Shown piece after piece: positions 11,371 to 22,208 of a DNA stretch of 64,000 bases. This DNA comes from Branchinecta lynchi. Its lineage: Eukaryota > Arthropoda > Branchiopoda > Anostraca > Branchinectidae. The notes below the pieces were generated by a model that was not told where the DNA came from, searched no databases, and was given only the letters and a program-made list of their open reading frames with translations. Positions within the stretch are counted from its first letter, which is position 1. Every line of letters begins with the position of its first letter. The stretch is taken from assembly GCA_023053575.1 (NCBI GenBank), contig JAKZAP010000008.1, positions 1,203,001-1,267,000 on the forward strand, given 5' to 3'. The position numbers were made by a program, and so were the translations under genes.

Positions 11371-12949
11371 GGTAGGTGCACAGTCCGACGAGACGTTTAC
11401 TGTTAGGATTAAAAGACATACTATATCGCAATTACCCTTGCTCTAACTCTCTCTTCACTGCCAAGTTCAGCCAAAAAATTCCCGCTGTTCTTCCGTCATT
11501 CCCAGAACACGAACACTGACCTGTGACTGATGGACGAGGCCGACGAAAATGTCGAAAAAACATTCGGAAATAGAAAAAAAAAAAAACACTTTTCCCTCCC
11601 ATGAGAAGTTCTCAGAAACTTTTAATTAGCGTTTAATTCGACCGCAACTTGACATTGAGCCTTGGCAATCAAAACGACGGGGCACTTGACGAATGTCAAC
11701 AATTCAGAGAGAAACTTCGCAGGAGATTGGCATATTAATGTTGGATTGCGGTTCGGGCTGCCACATATAACAGCAGTAGATTTTCTTTCAGACATATGGC
11801 TACAACTTTTAAAATTGCATTTATTCTATTTTGTCCTAATATCTCTATGTGACGATAATATTGTATTTACGCCACTGCTAGTGCTATTTCTCCGCCGTGC
11901 ATACTGGGAAGTGTTGAATGAATAAATTAACCTCGGAAGTCGCGAGGTTAATCTAGGATAGTTACCTTTTTCTGCTTGATCAATAAAGTCTTGTCTTACT
12001 CGAGTAGTTATCGTCACACTCTATGTACAGAAAAATTACTTTTTACTTCTTTTGGATATCTACACGAACTATAGTTTTTCGCCTGTGTCGTAGTTTCCCC
12101 TCTAAGACAAGCAAATTATAAATATCTTTCATTCAAGATTTTTCTTTCTCTCAAGACTGAAATGCAGGTCGCATTTTGTTTAAGGAGGGAATAATGTAAC
12201 ATTAGTAATTAATGCTTCGATCCCACTAGTATCCGATCACCTATTCACTTTAAGGTTAAGCCCAAAGCTCATGGGACATCATTAACTGATGTATTTAAAT
12301 CAAGTGTGATATGTTTTATTCGTCATGTCTGTTATTAACTGTACATAGCAACCGAGCCTGCTCCTGTCAATATCCATATTATATGACAATATTAACTGTA
12401 TTTTTAGCTTTACGTCCTGTTCTTTCTGTTAAAATGTGTGTAGGAACCACCTGTACACATTGTTCCAACGAGACCACGTAATTTTTAGGTGGCGAAAATG
12501 ATGAGATATTTTCGAAAACGAGACTTATTGTTATCAGAGGTTCCCAGTGGATCATGGATAGTTTACGCACATGTGACGGACTTGGAAACTACTCCCTTAT
12601 GTCCATACCCACGCGTCATCCGCCTTTCTGTACTGGTGTACTGTGTACTTCATTCAGGTTAGTTAAATATTGTTTTTTGTTGGCTTGGTTCGGTTATCCC
12701 GATGAAAAATCTGTGGCCTGCGTAGTTGTATGACATTTGTACGAAAAAGTTGCATATACAGGTTGAGAAAAAACGACTGTGTTGACGAAAAATCGGCTGA
12801 TTTTAAGAAAAACTACTATTTTTAACAAAAATCGACTATTTTTCTTTTAAATCGACTGTTTTTTTTTTTTTTGGACTGTTTCCAAGAAAAAGAATGACTG
12901 TTTTTACGAATATTGATGCTTAATAGTAAAGGATACTATCATTTAATGT

Positions 12950-13100
12950 GCCTCAGAATGGGACAGTCTTAAGTAGTAGTCCAGTAGCATCCAGTCTTGC
13001 TAATAGTAGCATGCACAGAGCATGCACTACAATGCAGTAACACGGTAGCCTTGGAATAGAAGCATGTAGTATCAGTTCGTACAGTTCATACAACTATTTT
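12950..13100 (+). repeat. Dispersed repeat shared with 61,720-61,905
   Basis: Both copies share CAGTCTTGCTA.T.GTAGCAT, TAGCCTTG.AATAGAA and CAGTTCGTAC..ACTATTTTG in the same order. The ends are not defined. Just before it (12760-12900) is a run of AAAAACGACTG-like phrases also seen inside the hAT-like MITE at 31497-31743. Confidence 0.5.
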
Positions 13101-13673
13101 GAAGAAAAAAAATTCATCGGGATAGTTTCAAGGACTGTATAAATGTCTTAGTTCAGGCGTCAGGCTCTTTTTTCCGCGTAGCTTTTTTTTCTTTTCCATT
13201 CTTTTTTGCTCCTAAAAGTAAGTGGCTTCGTCTCCAACTTAGTGGTATCAATTCAAAAATTAACTAATGGTTCATTATAATTATTAGAACTTTCATTCTA
13301 AGTCTACTTTCTTTTTATATTTTTTCTTCAAAATTTTCAATCTTTCATAAAATATTCTCATATAACTTTTCTCGAAGAGGTATGCAATGCATATCTTCCT
13401 ATGTCCCACAGGAAGTCATTTTATGACAATTACTTTTTTGGAGGATGTTACGACCTCGTATCACCCTATAGGCTGATACGAAGCCGTAACAGCCTCCGCA
13501 GAAGTTCAGCGAGCACTTTGCTCAAATACTGAGTTTATCGAGCACTTTTTCTCAAATACTAAAAAATAGAAGCTTAATTTTCACAAAAAGTTAATTAGAA
13601 GAAAATACTTTCAGCAAGATAAAAAAGTACTTAAAAATTATACAAAAAATAAAATAAGAAATACAATGAATGA

Positions 13674-13975
13674 CAGAACATTTTACTCTCTTAGACAACC
13701 AGTCTGTGCCCTAGGTCATACATAGCCTGTCACCGTCAGATTATCACTCAAAATACAGCTTGTCAACTGAGACAACATCCTATTATCCCTTGCTTTCCAA
13801 AAGCTAGTTATTTAGAACTGAAAAAATGCAGAACATCTTACTCTCATAGACAAACAGCCTTTGCCCTGGGTCGTACCTTGACAATCAGATTTCCACTGAA
13901 AATAGAGCTTGGCCACTGAAACAAGATCCGACTATCGCTTGCTTTCCAAAGGCTAGTTATTCAGCATTAATCACT
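13674..13975. repeat. 155-bp tandem duplication
   Basis: Two adjacent copies share CAGAACAT.TTACTCTC.TAGACAA, TTTCCAAA.GCTAGTTAT and intervening sequence with a period of 155 bp. No coding content. Confidence 0.75.
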
Positions 13976-14607
13976 GTCTTTGTTCTGGAATTATCTTGTT
14001 TCTCAGAAGCCTTCTTGGGTTTGTTATTGTTTACTTTTTACTTCGACAGTTCGACGACCCCTAGAGCAGTCATTTTAGTAGATCTGTAGTAGGTTCTGAC
14101 CGCAAGATGGCATCTGGATCGCCAAAAAAGTAAAAGACTATTGGTAGAAACTGAAGTGCTTGAGTCCCAACAGTAGTCATTTTATTAGGTCTACGGTGGG
14201 CTTGGGTTGCTACTTTACCAAAGAAAGTTCCCTTCCTCCATTAGCAAAAAAGTACAACAAAAGAAGAATAAGACCTATCTATAAAAATATTCTGTTCGAA
14301 AAAGTTATATTAGTTAACGTAACTCCATCTCGGTTCATATCGGTATAACAACCTCGATGTCAAAAAAGTATTAAAAAAAAAATTATTTCCCTTTCCCAAG
14401 TGGGTATTTCTATAGTGCTTTTATTCACCTTCTGTAAAGTTTTCGTCTTACTTAAATTTAAAGGACCCCTCTTACTTATTCTGCCTTTTCTATTGTCCTT
14501 AGCTCCCTTATGGAGTTATAAGCTACTGAAGCCCCACCTTTCGCAATTTTTTTTTTTTTGTGTACCTGCGACTTCTTAGGGTTTTTTTTCGGCCGAGCCG
14601 AGTTTTG

Positions 14608-14844
14608 CTACTCACGCAACGTAAGCTTCGCCCATAGCTTCAAGGTCCGCCGATAGCTCTGTATTTGGAAGACATAGTAGGCCATCAGGTCTATCTTCTG
14701 TTTTCGGCTCCTTTGTTTCACTTGGTTTTCACACTTTAAAACCACGGGGCGTTCAGTTCTCAAAATTTTGCGTCCAGCTGTCGCGTACAAGAGCGGGAAG
14801 GCTGGGTAGAGTCGACACGCAACGTTATTTCTGAGCCATTCCAT
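14608..14844 (-). other. Unrecognised minus-strand open frame
   Basis: A 78-codon frame with an ATG and a basic composition, rich in Leu, Arg and Lys. It lies 58 bp below the phosphatase exon 14902-15180 but cannot be part of it, because a good GTAAGT donor closes that exon. No motif is recognised. It could be a fragment of a repeat or chance. Confidence 0.2.
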
Positions 14845-14901
14845 CGTGAACAGATCATTTCCAGTAAGAGTTGTGCTTTAAGGAATCCAACTGGTACTTA
14901 C

Positions 14902-15180
14902 ATGGGTTGATGTCTCCGTATCGGTTTTTCCTCAGATTTTCCAGTTTCTTACACTCAGTCATAGCCAGACCAGGTTTCCTCCTATATTGTCCCTCGAACT
15001 GGGCAAGAATAGCCCCACTGCTGAGACTATCCTCCAAGATCGCCATTGCTTGCTCAAGGAAAGACTGGGGGATCAGTGAAGGGGGTCCGTTGTAGGAGTG
15101 AGGGGGGGACATGGACAAGGCAAGGGATGGATCAGGTACATATTCGAACGACGGCTCGTCGATTTCTCCCCCAGTGTATG
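14902..15180 (-). CDS. PTPN3/4-like: PTPN3/PTPN4-like phosphatase, exon joining PDZ to PTP domain
   Basis: Minus-strand exon of 279 bp with acceptor TTTCTCTTTTCAG above 15180 and donor GTAAGTA below 14902. Two bases complete a codon begun at the end of the PDZ exon, then 92 codons, then the first T of a tyrosine codon. The first half is an acidic, Pro/Ser-rich linker (FEYVPDP.., SPPHSYNGPP). The second half is the N-terminal helix and pTyr-loop region of the phosphatase domain: LEDSLSSGAILAQFE..YRRKPGL then NLRKNRYGDINP. Residues KNRY form the conserved phosphotyrosine-recognition loop. The QFxxxYRRKPG phrase is specific for PTPN3/PTPN4 rather than PTPN13 or PTPN1. Confidence 0.95.
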
Positions 15181-16570
15181 CTGAAAAGAGAAATAAAAGT
15201 GACTTTTGATTTTATGCCGCGCTGTTGCAAAAGTGGTGATGATCACAATTTATAAAACGATCTTTCACAGCATATCTGACAAAACTAAACGAGTAACTGT
15301 ATCAACAAGATTAATTTAATTTTCTGTCTGCCCAGAGTAAAGCAAACATCCCTATTTGTAATTTAAAAAAAAATAATTCTAATTATTTGTCGATACGTGT
15401 ATTTTTTTTAGTATTTATATGTTACTGAATTAATCAGTTGGTTAAGTTTAGTTCTGTTTTATGCATTTATTTTTACTCCTCAGTTATGAGGGAAATAAAA
15501 TGAAATAATCAAATCTGTTTGTTGCCGCAGCTGCGCGTCACCTACCGGAAACCAAAGAACCTTATAACTGGTATGTAAGATGATCGTGAAGAAATCACGT
15601 TAGTGGAAGGCATCCTTCAAGCTAAGCTGACAGCGGATTATTTTTAATGGCGGCAAAAGGATAAGTCCGTAGGCTACTGATTTGATAAACCGATATTTCG
15701 TCTTTTCTTGGCAAAGTTCTTCTACAGGCATTAAACGATGAGACATACCTGCGAGCAGTCGAAATCGCCTGAATTCATTGGGCCTAAAGAGGCGGTAACT
15801 AGACTCTAGAAATGAACATGCAACCAATTTCAGGTAGTCCTTCAGCCCAAGCTGACTGCGAATCACAGCCTCTTTTTTGTTGCAATAGCGCTGCCGCATC
15901 GCTGCTGCAGCACTTCTTTGCTTTTGCACAATATGCGTTTTTGGATTCACTTTCTTCTTGGTTGAAGCGGCAGCGCTGCAAACCTTGCAGGGAAGCACGG
16001 ACTTGGTGGGTGAGCAATTCCGCGATTCTCGAGAAGCGCTGCCGTCTTCCTCGGAAGCACTGCAGTGCAAAAACGGATGTAGAAAGAATCAGTCCGGAAT
16101 CGACGAGAAGTGGACCTGCAGCATCCAACAAAAAGGAGGCTCATATTTGACGGTGCAAAACGGATAAGTCAGCTACGTCTTATTAAAGCTTTCGGCCCTT
16201 CTTGGCAAGGGTCCTCTTCAGGCTCAAGCTGGAAAATTAACTTGTGGAAAAAAAGCTAAAGATTCTTCCTTAAATATCTGATTTTATGAACTTCTTCTCT
16301 GAAAATTGATTGGAGTTAAAGCTGTTTATCCGTTTTGCACCGTCAAATATGATTCGCAGTCAGCTTGTGCTGAAGGACTATCTGTAACCACAGTACGGAA
16401 CTTCAAATCGCCCATACATGCCACCGACAAGTATCCATTTTAGCTGGAAAGAAGAAGTAACAGCCAACTCGAAAACCAAAATGCAAAAGAATTTCTACCC
16501 TTTCGACGGCTCAATCGAACAGCAAAAACAGCAGCCGTGTCCATAGTGAAATCACAGCACCAGCTTTAAC

Positions 16571-16747
16571 TAAATATTCTTTGAGCCCAAGCTGACTTTG
16601 AAACATTTATTCAAACAATGTTTACAACGGATACGTCAGCTATGATTCTTTCAGCTATGATTACAGGTTTGTTTCCTTCCCCGAAGTTGAACCAGAGAAT
16701 TGACAGCCTGACGAGGACCCTTGCCAAGAAGGGCCGAAATATCGCTG
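16571..16747 (-). mobile_element. Hammerhead-bearing repeat inserted inside another copy
   Basis: Flanked by a 12-13 bp direct repeat, ACCAGCTTTAACT (16559-16571 and 16748-16760), which also matches the interrupted arm of the surrounding element. Its conserved end (AATATTCTTTGAGCCC) is at the left. The other end stops directly after the ribozyme-like motif, so this copy lacks about 50 bp present at 17700-17977 and 26334-26629. One fixed end, a variable other end and a target duplication of more than 10 bp fit retrotransposition with 5' truncation. Confidence 0.78.
16704..16747 (+). ncRNA. Hammerhead ribozyme-like motif
   Basis: Core residues CTGACGA (16708-16714) and GAAA (16736-16739) flank a stem II with closing G-C, a bulged A and a hexaloop. 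Stem I is CAGC (16704-16707) with GCTG (16744-16747). Stem III is only the self-complementary ATAT after GAA, followed by C (16743), the expected cleavage nucleotide. Hammerheads with such a minimal stem III are known in Penelope-like elements and animal retrozymes and often act as dimers. Confidence 0.72.
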
Positions 16748-17039
16748 ACCAGCTTTAACTCCAACCAATTTTCAGAGAAGAAGTTCATAAAATCAGATAT
16801 TTAAGGAAGAATCTTTAACTGTTTCTCCACTAGTTCATTTTCCAGCTTGAGCGTGAAGACTGAAGCGGACCCTTGCCAAGAAGGGCCGAAATATAGCTCT
16901 AATAAGATGTAGCTGACTTATCCGTTTTTGCACCGTCAAATACAATTTCAGGTATTTGAAGCTGACGGGATAAGTCAGCTACAAAAATGTAGCAGACTTA
17001 TCCGTTTGCACCGTCAAATATGATTCGCAGTCAGCTTGG

Positions 17040-17160
17040 GCTGAAGGTACATCTAATTTCAGGTTCATTTGTTCTAGTAACAACTCAAAGCCTGAAGAGG
17101 ACCCTTGCCAAGAAGGGTCGAAGTATCGCTGGATCAAATCACTGCTAACGAATCCGTTTT
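17040..17160 (+). mobile_element. Hammerhead-bearing repeat, degenerate fragment
   Basis: Has CTGAAGA, a stem II-like block and GAAG-TATC-GCTG, but the conserved A after GAA is G and the stem I partner is weakened, so activity is unlikely. Adjacent subfamily-B end sequence (TTGGGCTGAAGG) is at about 17030-17050. Confidence 0.55.
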
Positions 17161-17780
17161 GCGTAATTAAACAAAATATGTACATATACGTCATGGGCCA
17201 GCCCTTGGTTTTGACATTTTTTTTAATTTCATAAAAAAAACATAAATTAAACAAACAATTTACCATTAACGGCCACTTTTAAGACAAAAGAATCCTGATT
17301 GTGGCCGCAATTCTAACCACCATGAATCCACTATATCATTCTATCATTACCCCATTATTCCTTCATTATTTATTGTTAATAAAATAACATTAAATAAATA
17401 CCCTTTCCGCTTTTCACACTTCTTTCCTTTTCAAAGAATGAAAGAATGAATACACAAAGCGCATATACTTCTTTAATACGTGGGATGCGGCGACTTTCGC
17501 AAGCCTAATATATTCTCTATTTGATACATAGACTATAGCTACTTCTTCCTTGTAATTGACGCTAAATTAGACGACGAGAACAAATCGAACCTGGTAAAAA
17601 AAATAAAAAAAATAGTAGAGATCTCGTCGCACGACTCAGCTGTTCATATGGACGCCGTTCTAAGTTCTCTCCTGTCTGGAATTTTACAGACTTATGGTAA
17701 ATATTCTTTGAGCCTAAGCTGACTTTGAAACATTTATTCAAACAATGTTTACAACGGATACGTCAGCTAGGATTCTTCAT

Positions 17781-17824
17781 CAGCGATATTTCGGCCCTTC
17801 TTGGCAAGGGTCCTCGTCAGGCTG
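17781..17824 (-). ncRNA. Hammerhead ribozyme-like motif, minus strand
   Basis: Read on the minus strand: CAGC-CTGACGA-stem II-GAAA-TATC-GCTG, the same 44-nt arrangement as at 16704-16747. All conserved core residues are present. This strand is also the sense strand of the PTPN3/4-like pre-mRNA, so the motif would be transcribed within its intron. Confidence 0.72.
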
Positions 17825-17885
17825 TCAATCCTTTGGTTCAACTTCAGGTTTGTTTCCTTCCCCGAAGCTGAACCAGAGAGTCAGA

Positions 17886-17929
17886 CAGCCTGACGAGGAC
17901 CCTTGCCAAGAAGGGCCGAAATATCGCTG
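17886..17929 (+). ncRNA. Hammerhead ribozyme-like motif, plus strand
   Basis: Stem I CAGC at 17886-17889, CTGACGA at 17890-17896, GAAA at 17918-17921, predicted cleavage after C17925, stem I partner GCTG at 17926-17929. It mirrors the motif at 17781-17824 in the opposite arm. Confidence 0.72.
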
Positions 17930-19034
17930 ATGAAGAATCATAGCTGACGTATCCGTTGTAAGCATTGTTTGAATAAAAGACTTATGGTATAATAAGAGCA
18001 AGCCGTAATGTCGGAAAATTATACCAAATTTGCCAAAGATGACTACGGTTTTCATTTTGATTTATTTCTATCCATTAAAGCCAAAGTACAAATAGAAAAG
18101 TATCGCACAAATCTCGTTTTAAAATATCGACATTTTACTTATTCATGCCGTAATTACAAGTTCTAATACACTGCTCATAACCTAGGCTTATCCACTTATC
18201 AAACTAGTCATAATAGTGCCAAGGCTCCAGCGACTTCGACTTCAGACAATATTTTTCAACCAGTGTTTCATTTTCAAGCGAAGAACAAAAAGAGCAAAAT
18301 AAAAAATTAGTTATCAAACTACGCAGGAAAGCGTGACTCTCTTGTCCCAGATAGTACACTTAGTAATTCAAAGATTTTGTTGTATGCCAAGTCGATCCAG
18401 AAAGGGCACGGAGCATAAAAAATGGCACGCACGACCAGGCATTGTTTACACCTGGTTACCGCAATACTTACATTAAATGACACCTGCTTCAATGATTCTA
18501 TCTGAGAGATCAATTCATTGTAGGGCTAAGCTATAAAACTACAAATACGTGGAAAATGAAAGTTTTAACGAAATGTATGGTGACAATGGTGATGGGAGCA
18601 ATGCAAAGGCTCTGGCACATGGAAATACATCAAGTAGCCTCCAACTTCTTGACGACGGGCTTGAACTTCGCATCAAAACCTGGACGCACTAATCCTAGTC
18701 CAATCTTCAGTTTCTACTTGACTACATAAAAAATATTCTGAAACTGAGACAAAGAAGCGTGAGGCTGCTTCCACGAGACAACTAAGACCATTCATACGCT
18801 CGACCAATCGTTACCTGAAATCTTTACTCATCGTTTTAATCACGGGGAATTCAAATGATATTCATATGTGTAAGCATAGTAAAGATAAAATGAGTATTTT
18901 TGTATTATGTTATTTATATAACTGTCAACCGCAAATAATAATAATAACAATAATAATAACGTTTGTTTTAAAGCCAAAAGGCCATACAAGATTTACTACA
19001 TGTACCGCCACACAAATAAACTGTGAATTTTATT

Positions 19035-19208
19035 AGAGCTACATTTCGGCCCTTCTTGGCAAGGGTTCTGTTCAGGCTCAAAGTTGGAAAATCGAACTTG
19101 TAGAAAAAAACAAGAATGGCCGACATATAGCTCTAATTGATTCAGCTTACATATCCGTTTTTCACTGTCAAACATGATTCGCAGTCAGCTTGGGCTGAAG
19201 GAATAGTT
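19035..19208 (+). mobile_element. Hammerhead-bearing repeat, subfamily B, degenerate
   Basis: Shares CGGCCCTTCTTGGCAAGGG, GATTCGCAGTCAGCTTGGGC and the end GAAGGAATA with other copies. The minus-strand core has CTGAACA (G8 to C) and the plus-strand GAAA block is altered to GACAT, so both motifs should be dead. Confidence 0.65.
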
Positions 19209-19389
19209 ACTAGAACTTTTACATAAATTAGACTAAACTTTATTATTCTGAGTCTAAATGCTTTAGTTACACATTTGCATACTTCTACGATGAAGTTGGG
19301 GTTCGTAGATTTCGTTATACCGGAAAGGGATACCAACCCACCCCGAACAACCGCAACCGACGATCGAACGTAGCATGTAGCCTCCAGAC

Positions 19390-20018
19390 CAGAGATGGGC
19401 GAATCCGATCATGAAAGGATTCGAATCCGAATCCAGGCCTAGGTACGAATCGGATTCCGAATCCGAATCCACCATTTCAAGCTGAGGATTCGAATCCGGA
19501 ATCGAATCCGGATTCGAATCCGACCTTAACAGAAATCACATCATTTACATAGTATTTAGTTTCAAATCAGAGGTGACAAAAAGCACTGATATCTAAGCTA
19601 ATTAGATAACGTGATAAATTAATGAGGATGGTTGGTGGTGGAGGACAAAAAGTTGGATTGCCTAAACCGACTGTGTAAAAATTTGGAAACGGAAATAGAA
19701 GCTTTACAAACCGAATAGTAGAATGTTGGAATAATCTCCCAGAAAGTGTTGTAAATGCCGAAAATATCAACCAATTCAAAGCAGGTGTCGACTACCACCT
19801 GGCTGAAATTCAATTTAGTGTGTAAAGTGTCCCGAGATTTATAGAGGCGAAAGCCTTATTATTACAATTATATTATAGAAGGATGTACACCAGAAATTTG
19901 TTTGGATTCGTACGATTGAGAGTTTGGAATCCCAGTCCGAATCCGAATCCAGCCTGACAAGCAAAAGATTCGAATCCGGACAAAAGGACGAATTCGGATT
20001 CGGATTTGCCCATCTCTG
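19390..20018. mobile_element. hAT-like MITE with GAATCCG-rich interior and inserted LINE piece
   Basis: Ends are CAGAGATGGGCGAATCCG and its near complement CGGATTTGCCCATCTCTG. A perfect 8-bp duplication, CTCCAGAC, lies on both sides (19382-19389 and 20019-20026), as for hAT transposons. The interior is made of GATTCGAATCCG-type repeats. Between about 19540 and 19880 it is interrupted by a CR1-like reverse transcriptase 3' fragment. Confidence 0.85.
19679..19825 (+). pseudogene. CR1-like reverse transcriptase C-terminal fragment
   Basis: Forty-eight codons to a TAA stop encode the C-terminal signature of CR1/Jockey-group LINE ORF2: a basic and aromatic start, then CWNNLPESVVNAENINQFK, as in the family pattern WN.LP..V..A.S...FK. 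It is preceded by an in-frame stop at 19676-19678. The 3' UTR-like tail with GCCTTATTATTAC follows to about 19880. It is a 5'-truncated insertion within a hAT-like MITE. Confidence 0.75.
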
Positions 20019-20729
20019 CTCCAGACTATTATGGAAATAATGTATATTATTATTGATGCCAGTACCGTCTCTTGTGGGTCAAGAGCGGTTAGAATCAAGT
20101 GAGACGCTCCCAGATCTGAAGGCAAAAAACTTGATCAGCTCAGTTCCACAGTTTGCGGTCTAAGAAGAACAAGCGTTGAAAAATAAGTAACTGTCCAGGA
20201 ACAAATCGACAATGCTTTTATGAATGGCTTCGCGCCTAACACGGAAGACAAACAGTTATAAAACTCATCTTTCCCGCTGAATCCGTGCGATTTTACTCTC
20301 TGACCTTTCTAACATGGTCTAACACCCACACCTCTATTACTGGCGTACTTAAGCCCCGTTCACACGCATGCACAGCAAAGCTCAGATGGTTAGGCACGTG
20401 CCTAACACCATCGTTCATACCCATGCCTAGGAACAGATTTTGGTCCAGGCATTGAGTTACAGGCTCTGGAACTCGGTGCCTGGCTAAGCCTAGGCACGAG
20501 CCTACACAGTCAAAAGTTTCATAACAAATAACACACTTGGATAACCAGTTTCAACCGATAATACTTGATTTTGCTAATGTTATACATTAAACATTATGCA
20601 CAACAAGCATTGCCAGGAAGAGCCGAAAAAGCATCTGCTGACTTTTCCAACATCATGATGACAAACAAAAAAGCCAGCAGGTATTTTTCGTGTATTTTTC
20701 GTTCATAGTGGCTGTTTTCAGTAGCCACT

Positions 20730-21296
20730 ATGAAGCTGCGATCAAGAAGGCAAATTGCTGGTATCATCAGAAGAAACTTCTCGCGCGAGGACGACAAAAC
20801 GCTTGCTACGCTCTATAAGTCATTTGTCCACCCGATTCTTGAGTATGGACATTGTTCTACCATACTATACTATAACAAGGACATAGATGCTCTCGAAAAT
20901 GTTCGGCGGAGGATAACGAAATTCTCTCCCAGATTACGTTTCCTTCACTACGAAGTGCGGCTTTGCAAAGCTTGGAATCCCAACCCTCGCCTACAGATTC
21001 CATCGTGGTGATCTTATTGAAATGTACAAGCTCTGCAATGGAGCCTACGACAACGTACCAGCCCAGAGAGTCGTGCAGTTTAATAGTAATCATCTTCGAG
21101 GACACCAGCACAAAGTGAGGACGGAACGCTTTTATAAGGACATTGGCCGCTGGACTTTCGCAACCGAGTTGTCCAGCACTGGAACAACTTTTCAGAGAGA
21201 GTAATCGGCTCCACAAACCTACTGAGATTCAAGAAGGAAGTTGATGAATATTATTCAAGTGACATTTTCTCCTTGTGCAAATTTAGAAGAAATGCA
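20730..21296 (+). pseudogene. LINE reverse transcriptase C-terminal fragment, frameshifted
   Basis: Frame pieces encode LATLYKSFVHPILEYG..., then GDLIEMYKLCNGAYDN, then a last part with LLRFKKEVDEYY. These follow the order of the CR1/Rex-type ORF2 C-terminus (thumb region onward) but need at least two frameshifts to read through. A 3' tail ending in ATTATTATTATTAT at 21346-21365 fits a LINE end. Inactive remnant. Confidence 0.72.
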
Positions 21297-21403
21297 AATT
21301 AAGAATTTTGTAGAGGCTTAACGGCCTGCCATTCAATTTGCAAACATATTATTATTATTATTATATAATGTTTCAATCTGTAGGAAGCGCGCATCCACAG
21401 CTT

Positions 21404-21501
21404 AAGGGTTACGTGAATGAAAAGGCACCATGCAGCTGACAACAAAATTGCAGCATTTTCAAAGTTTAACTTACCATTTTGCTTCACCTTCAAAAACTGC
21501 T
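21404..21501 (-). repeat. Partial duplication of the PDZ exon end and its donor site
   Basis: Closely matches 21845-21940: the same GCAGCTGACAACA, CAGCAT.TTCAAAGTTT and, on the minus strand, the last 25-30 bases of the PDZ exon followed by a GTAAGTT donor. Only the exon's end is copied, so it is not a full alternative exon. The two copies bracket a MITE (21650-21838). Confidence 0.75.
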
Positions 21502-21649
21502 AATTGCTTTAATGCGTTTGGAAAACAAAACAGCTCCCATCCTAAGTGTTATCTGCTGAAAGCGCGCATCCTTCTGACATCTATTATGAAACTTCAGACA
21601 ATGTAGGCATCTGGGCTTGGCTAGGCATACTTGTGAACACAGCTATGGT

Positions 21650-21838
21650 GGATTTACACACTGCGTAAAATCCGAGCGTATTTTACGCACGTTTTGAGCT
21701 TGAAAAGATTTCTAGCAATACGGACGTATTAGAGAAATCGGTCCGTTTTGTATTTAAATACGTCCGTATTAGAAATCTTTTCAAGCTCAAAACGTGCGTA
21801 AAATACGCTCGGATTTTACGCAGTGTGTAAATGGACCA
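21650..21838. mobile_element. Palindromic MITE with ~80-bp inverted arms
   Basis: Arms GGATTTACACACTGCGTAAA..TTTTGAGCTTGAAAAG and complement are nearly perfect and separated by a short A/T-rich centre with CGGACGTATT. No coding sequence. The exact ends and target duplication are unclear. Confidence 0.7.
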
Positions 21839-21910
21839 TTAAGGTTAGGTGAGTGAAAAGGCGCAATGCAGCTGACAACAGGGTTGCAGCATGTTCAAAG
21901 TTTGACTTAC

Positions 21911-22208
21911 CATTTTGCTTCACCTTCAAAAACAGCTCAGGTGCATTACTCTCTCGAACGTTTCGTATCAAGACCACCACCTGGTCATGCGTTAGTGGAC
22001 CGACTTCCCTTCCATTTATCTGCACCAGCTGATCTCCTTCATTTAATCGGGGGAAGCACCGATCAGCAGGGGCATTAGGAACTACTCGAGAAACAAGAAC
22101 GGGCTGTCGTTGATCTACGCCTCCTTTAACGTTGAAACCGAACCGTCCGTTTTCATCCGGTCTGAGTCGGATGAGAACGGTGCCTTCATCACTGCAGACG
22201 CTACCAGT
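21911..22208 (-). CDS. PTPN3/4-like: PTPN3/PTPN4-like phosphatase, PDZ domain exon
   Basis: Minus-strand exon of 298 bp between an acceptor (CAATTCATTTCAG) and a GTAAGT donor. Ninety-nine whole codons plus one base encode a complete PDZ domain: VLIRLRPDENGRFGFNVKGG holds the carboxylate-binding loop in the form GFNV, followed by PVLVSRVVP, the ADRC..LNEGDQLVQING turn, the THDQVVVLIR helix and ELFLKV strand. In this family the PDZ binds C-terminal peptides of membrane proteins and lies between an N-terminal FERM domain and the C-terminal phosphatase. The exon joins 26841-27015 and 14902-15180 in phase. Confidence 0.95.

Larger units (their letters stand above)
8211..14901 (-). other. Intron between PTP exons, repeat-rich
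   Basis: About 6.7 kb intron. It contains a MITE fragment (8437-8519) abutting a Helentron-like fragment (8520-8600), a dispersed repeat (9063-9549), a TAA-flanked MITE (9723-10109), a MITE split by a Helentron-like element (10140-11370), a repeat shared with 61.7 kb (12950-13100) and a tandem duplication (13674-13975). No other exon was found. Stretches 11370-12700 and 14000-14600 show nothing I can name. Confidence 0.75.
16140..16950. mobile_element. Hammerhead-bearing repeat, subfamily B, long inverted copy
   Basis: Two inverted arms of about 190 bp (16140-16330 and 16750-16950) share TGACGGTGCAAAACGGATAA, CTTCTTGGCAAGGGTCC and AATATCTGATTTTATGAACT with their complements. Subfamily B differs from the copies at 17.7 and 26.3 kb in its outer arm (GACTGCGAATCATA instead of GACTTTGAAACAT). 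Both ribozyme-like cores are damaged: the left has lost the stem I partner, the right reads CTGAAGC. A younger copy (16571-16747) is inserted in the loop. A further fragment of the same family lies at 15826-15870. Confidence 0.7.
17700..17977 (-). mobile_element. Hammerhead-bearing inverted repeat with 12-bp target duplication
   Basis: Flanked by AGACTTATGGTA at 17688-17699 and 17978-17989. The conserved end AATATTCTTTGAGCC is at the left; the right end is GTTTGAATAAA, the same inner border as in the copy at 26334. Inverted arms carry one hammerhead-like motif on each strand. The centre has TTTCCTTCCCCGAAG. It has no open frame of its own. A non-autonomous Penelope-like retroelement (retrozyme) is the best fit; a foldback DNA transposon is the alternative. 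Confidence 0.8.
15181..21910 (-). other. Intron between linker/PTP exon and PDZ exon
   Basis: About 6.7 kb intron. Most of 15.8-18.0 kb is occupied by hammerhead-bearing repeats. Others are a degenerate copy (19035-19208), a hAT-like MITE with an inserted LINE fragment (19390-20018), a second LINE fragment (20730-21296), a partial duplication of the PDZ exon end (21404-21501) and a palindromic MITE (21650-21838). The stretch 18000-19030 shows nothing recognisable. Confidence 0.8.

Noticed and set aside
15600..16167. Proteins of 110-156 residues over 15.6-16.17 kb
   Set aside because: They overlap on both strands within the subfamily-B repeat and show no domain.
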